DNA from: Pseudomonas taiwanensis | GTDB taxonomy: Bacteria; Pseudomonadota; Gammaproteobacteria; Pseudomonadales; Pseudomonadaceae | Length of the DNA stretch: 64,000 nucleotides | NCBI RefSeq assembly: GCF_013393345.1 | Contig: NZ_QJRF01000045.1 | Location: 1-64,000, forward strand | Direction: 5' to 3' | In this document: positions 62,222-64,000 of the stretch, piece after piece | Layout of the letters: every line of letters starts with the position of its first letter | How positions within the stretch are numbered: the stretch's first letter is position 1 | Notes under the pieces: generated by a model | Seen by the model: the letters and a program-made list of their open reading frames with translations, nothing else | Databases searched by the model: none | Told to the model about the DNA's origin: nothing | Made by a program: the position numbers and the translations under genes

Positions 62222-62983
62222 TCACTCGCCCATCATGTCCTTGCGCAGCTTCACCGGGTCTGCCGACTTGCGACCGCGAGCCGCGCGGGCGCGGATGTTG
62301 AGGGCTTCGACGGCCAGGGAGAAGGCCATGGCGAAGTAGACGTAGCCCTTGGGCACGTGAACGTCGAACGACTCGGCGATCAGCACCGTGCCGACCACCA
62401 CCAGGAACGACAGCGCCAGCATCTTCAGGCTCGGGTGCCGGTCGATGAAGGCGCTGATGGTGCCGGCGGCGAGCATCATCACCAGTACGGCGGCGACGAT
62501 GGCGGCAACCATCACAGGGACGTTGGAGACCATACCAACGGCAGTGATCACCGAATCCAGCGAGAAGACGATGTCGATCAGGGCGATCTGGATGATGGTG
62601 CCAATGAAGCCCCCGGCCAGGCTCCGTGGCTCGTCGGCTATTTCATCCTCGCCTTCCAGCCCCTGGTACATCTCGCTGCTGCTCTTCCAGAGGAGGAACA
62701 GGCCTCCGAAGAAGAGAATCAGGTCACGCCCGGATATCCCCTGCCCGGCCACCTCGAACAGGTCGTTGGTGAGCCGCATGATCCAGGAGATGGAAAGCAG
62801 CAGCAGGATGCGGGTGACCATCGCCAGAGCGAGGCCGAAGAAGCGCGTGCGCGCCTGCATATGCAGCGGCATCCGCCCCACAAGGATGGCGATCATGATG
62901 ATGTTGTCGATGCCGAGGACGATTTCCAGCGCGGTCAACGTGAAGAAGGCCACCCATATTTCCGGGTTGAGCAACCATTCCAT
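62222..62983 (-). CDS. TerC-family integral membrane protein
   Basis: The 253-residue protein has about seven membrane segments and the two TerC acidic motifs (EIVLGIDNIIMI and IALIDIVFSLDSVITAVGM). Members export or sense divalent metals such as manganese, or take part in tellurite resistance. GGGAG precedes the ATG at 62983. No manganese riboswitch (yybP-ykoY) was recognised upstream, though the 172-base leader was only read by eye. Confidence 0.92.
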   Translation of the reverse strand: MEWLLNPEIWVAFFTLTALEIVLGIDNIIMIAILVGRMPLHMQARTRFFGLALAMVTRILLLLSISWIMRLTNDLFEVAGQGISGRDLILFFGGLFLLWKSSSEMYQGLEGEDEIADEPRSLAGGFIGTIIQIALIDIVFSLDSVITAVGMVSNVPVMVAAIVAAVLVMMLAAGTISAFIDRHPSLKMLALSFLVVVGTVLIAESFDVHVPKGYVYFAMAFSLAVEALNIRARAARGRKSADPVKLRKDMMGE

Positions 62984-63155
62984 CCCAAGCTCCCAGGTCA
63001 GGCCATATGGCGAAAATGGGTACGAGCGCCGGTCCGCTCGTGACGGAAAAGCGCTCGTACCAGGATCAAGCGTAGTAGGAGTCGCCGCCGGGACAATCGG
63101 CGAGCGGTAAACCAGTCCTCCGGGATCACCGGAACGGACCGGAGACAGCGGTCGT

Positions 63156-63527
63156 TCAGGCCACCGCGTAGACCACCAGTTCCACGAGCATCTCCTCGCG
63201 GGCCAGCCCGGCCACCACCATTGCGGCGCGGTTCGGATAGGGCGCGGCGAAGTACTCGGCATAGACCGCATTCACGGTTGCCAGGTAGCTGCGGTCGGTC
63301 ACGTAGATCAGCACTTGGGTCACGGCCTCCAGGCCGAGCCCTGCGCACGCCAGGGTGTGCTTGAGGTTGTCGAGGGTCTGGCGCGTCTGGGCCTCGATGC
63401 CCCCATCCACCACACGTCCCTCGACGTCGATGGGAATCTGCGCCGTATACAGTGTCCCGTTACCGATCACGGCCCACTCCAGCGGTGCCTTGGACGGATA
63501 CAAACGGGTACTGACGGACTGTTTCAT
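63156..63527 (-). CDS. RidA-family protein
   Basis: The 123-residue protein has the Rid fold with TLYTAQIPIDVEGRVVDGG, LKHTLACAGLGLEAVTQVLIYV split between strands, and the conserved arginine in YPNRAAMVVAGL. GGAGAG before the ATG fixes the start. It follows the BCCT transporter gene in the same direction, suggesting a shared catabolic role in nitrogen-compound use. Confidence 0.88.
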   Translation of the reverse strand: MKQSVSTRLYPSKAPLEWAVIGNGTLYTAQIPIDVEGRVVDGGIEAQTRQTLDNLKHTLACAGLGLEAVTQVLIYVTDRSYLATVNAVYAEYFAAPYPNRAAMVVAGLAREEMLVELVVYAVA

Positions 63528-63588
63528 TGGGCTCTCCAGCATCGGAAGAAAAAAGGAGGGGCGATGGGCATCGCACCCTCCCAAGGGA

Positions 63589-64000
63589 CTAGACCTGCTG
63601 CTCCCGGGCCAGTCGCCGCGCGATCTGCGGGGCGTTCCACAGCGCCGGGAGGATCAGCAGGGAGACCGGAACGGCGGTGATGACGATGAAGGATTGCAGC
63701 GCCGAGACCCCGCCGGAACCGATGGTGATCAGCACCACCGCCGCCAGCCCCATGCCGATGCACCAGAAGGCGCGCAGCCACTTCTTCGGCGAGTCGTTGC
63801 CGGACATCGCCAGGGCCACGGTGTAGGCCATGGCATCACCGTTGGTGGCCACCGAAATGAAGCTGAGGAACAGGAACAGCGCGGAGACCAGCCCCGCCAG
63901 CGGCAGGCTCTGGGTCACGCCCAGCAGCATGGCTTCGGGCTGGGTGCCGTGGCTGGTGACGATACCGGGGGTCTGCAACTCCAGGCCGATGCCGGTGCCA
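63589..64000 (-). CDS. BCCT-family transporter, C-terminal part (runs off the window)
   Basis: The 137 visible residues include FISVATNGDAMAYTVALAMSG and WLRAFWCIGMGLAAVVLITIG, typical of the last segments of betaine/choline/carnitine transporters. The frame stays open to the right edge, so the start lies beyond 64000 and the gene is incomplete here only because of the window. It takes up a quaternary amine or similar compound. Confidence 0.87.
   Translation of the reverse strand, partial: GTGIGLELQTPGIVTSHGTQPEAMLLGVTQSLPLAGLVSALFLFLSFISVATNGDAMAYTVALAMSGNDSPKKWLRAFWCIGMGLAAVVLITIGSGGVSALQSFIVITAVPVSLLILPALWNAPQIARRLAREQQV

Noticed and set aside
62984-63155. Manganese riboswitch before terC
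   Set aside because: The leader lacks a recognisable yybP-ykoY core by eye; a covariance-model search would decide.

Overview
The window is a GC-rich, gene-dense piece of a gammaproteobacterial chromosome, most probably Pseudomonas in the broad sense. The evidence is the abundant intergenic REP-like elements (the TGTAGGAGCGAGCTTGCTCG pair and the TGTGGGGGCGAATTCATTCG pair), the CA-rich Hfq/Crc-type motifs at catabolic gene starts, and the gene content (LysR-rich catabolic clusters, Kup, MltA, large sensor kinases). No rRNA, tRNA, CRISPR array, transposase or phage gene was seen. The last gene runs off the right edge.

Region 1 (1-16.4 kb) is a catabolic block on the minus strand for hydroquinone-type aromatics. 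A complete hapCDEFG-like operon encodes two-subunit hydroquinone 1,2-dioxygenase, semialdehyde dehydrogenase, maleylacetate reductase and hydroxyquinol-type intradiol dioxygenase, followed by a YciI-like protein and a Rieske ferredoxin. Beside it lie a LysR regulator, an outer-membrane barrel, a Tat-exported binding protein, a Liv-type ABC importer and a second LysR. The barrel and hapC promoters share one two-part element at identical spacing that includes a GTT-N11-AAC palindrome. CA-rich motifs suggest catabolite repression. The block is bounded by two near-identical genes for secreted proteins made of 13-residue repeats.

Region 2 (16.6-26.4 kb) pairs a CobW-type metallochaperone and two metal-dependent hydrolases (YtcJ-like and M20/AbgB-like) with a divergent GcvA-like LysR and a polyamine-type ABC importer. 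This reads as uptake and hydrolysis of an amide or N-acyl compound.

Region 3 (26.6-32.2 kb) holds a class II aldolase with a divergent LysR, a LacI regulator with an AruI-like thiamine-diphosphate enzyme and a LacI-type operator, and exonuclease III.

Region 4 (32.4-45 kb) is mostly housekeeping: thioredoxin-like protein, ilvA behind a candidate leader-peptide attenuator, MltA, GNAT, a PAS-GGDEF cyclase, Kup, an XRE-cupin regulator, an extraordinary methionine/cysteine-rich protein (75 Met and 15 Cys in 174 residues) and a membrane GGDEF-EAL protein.

Region 5 (45-64 kb) contains two GlxA-type AraC regulators, an NmrA-like protein with a secreted cupin, an amidase with a RidA protein, and a FixJ-type response regulator with a giant (about 1840-residue) kinase whose Ser/Thr-kinase domain looks catalytically dead. 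It continues with a LysR, a stand-alone receiver and an NDH-2-like oxidoreductase linked by TATACCTAGGTATA-type palindromes, then a PpyR-like small membrane protein, TerC, RidA and the end of a BCCT transporter.
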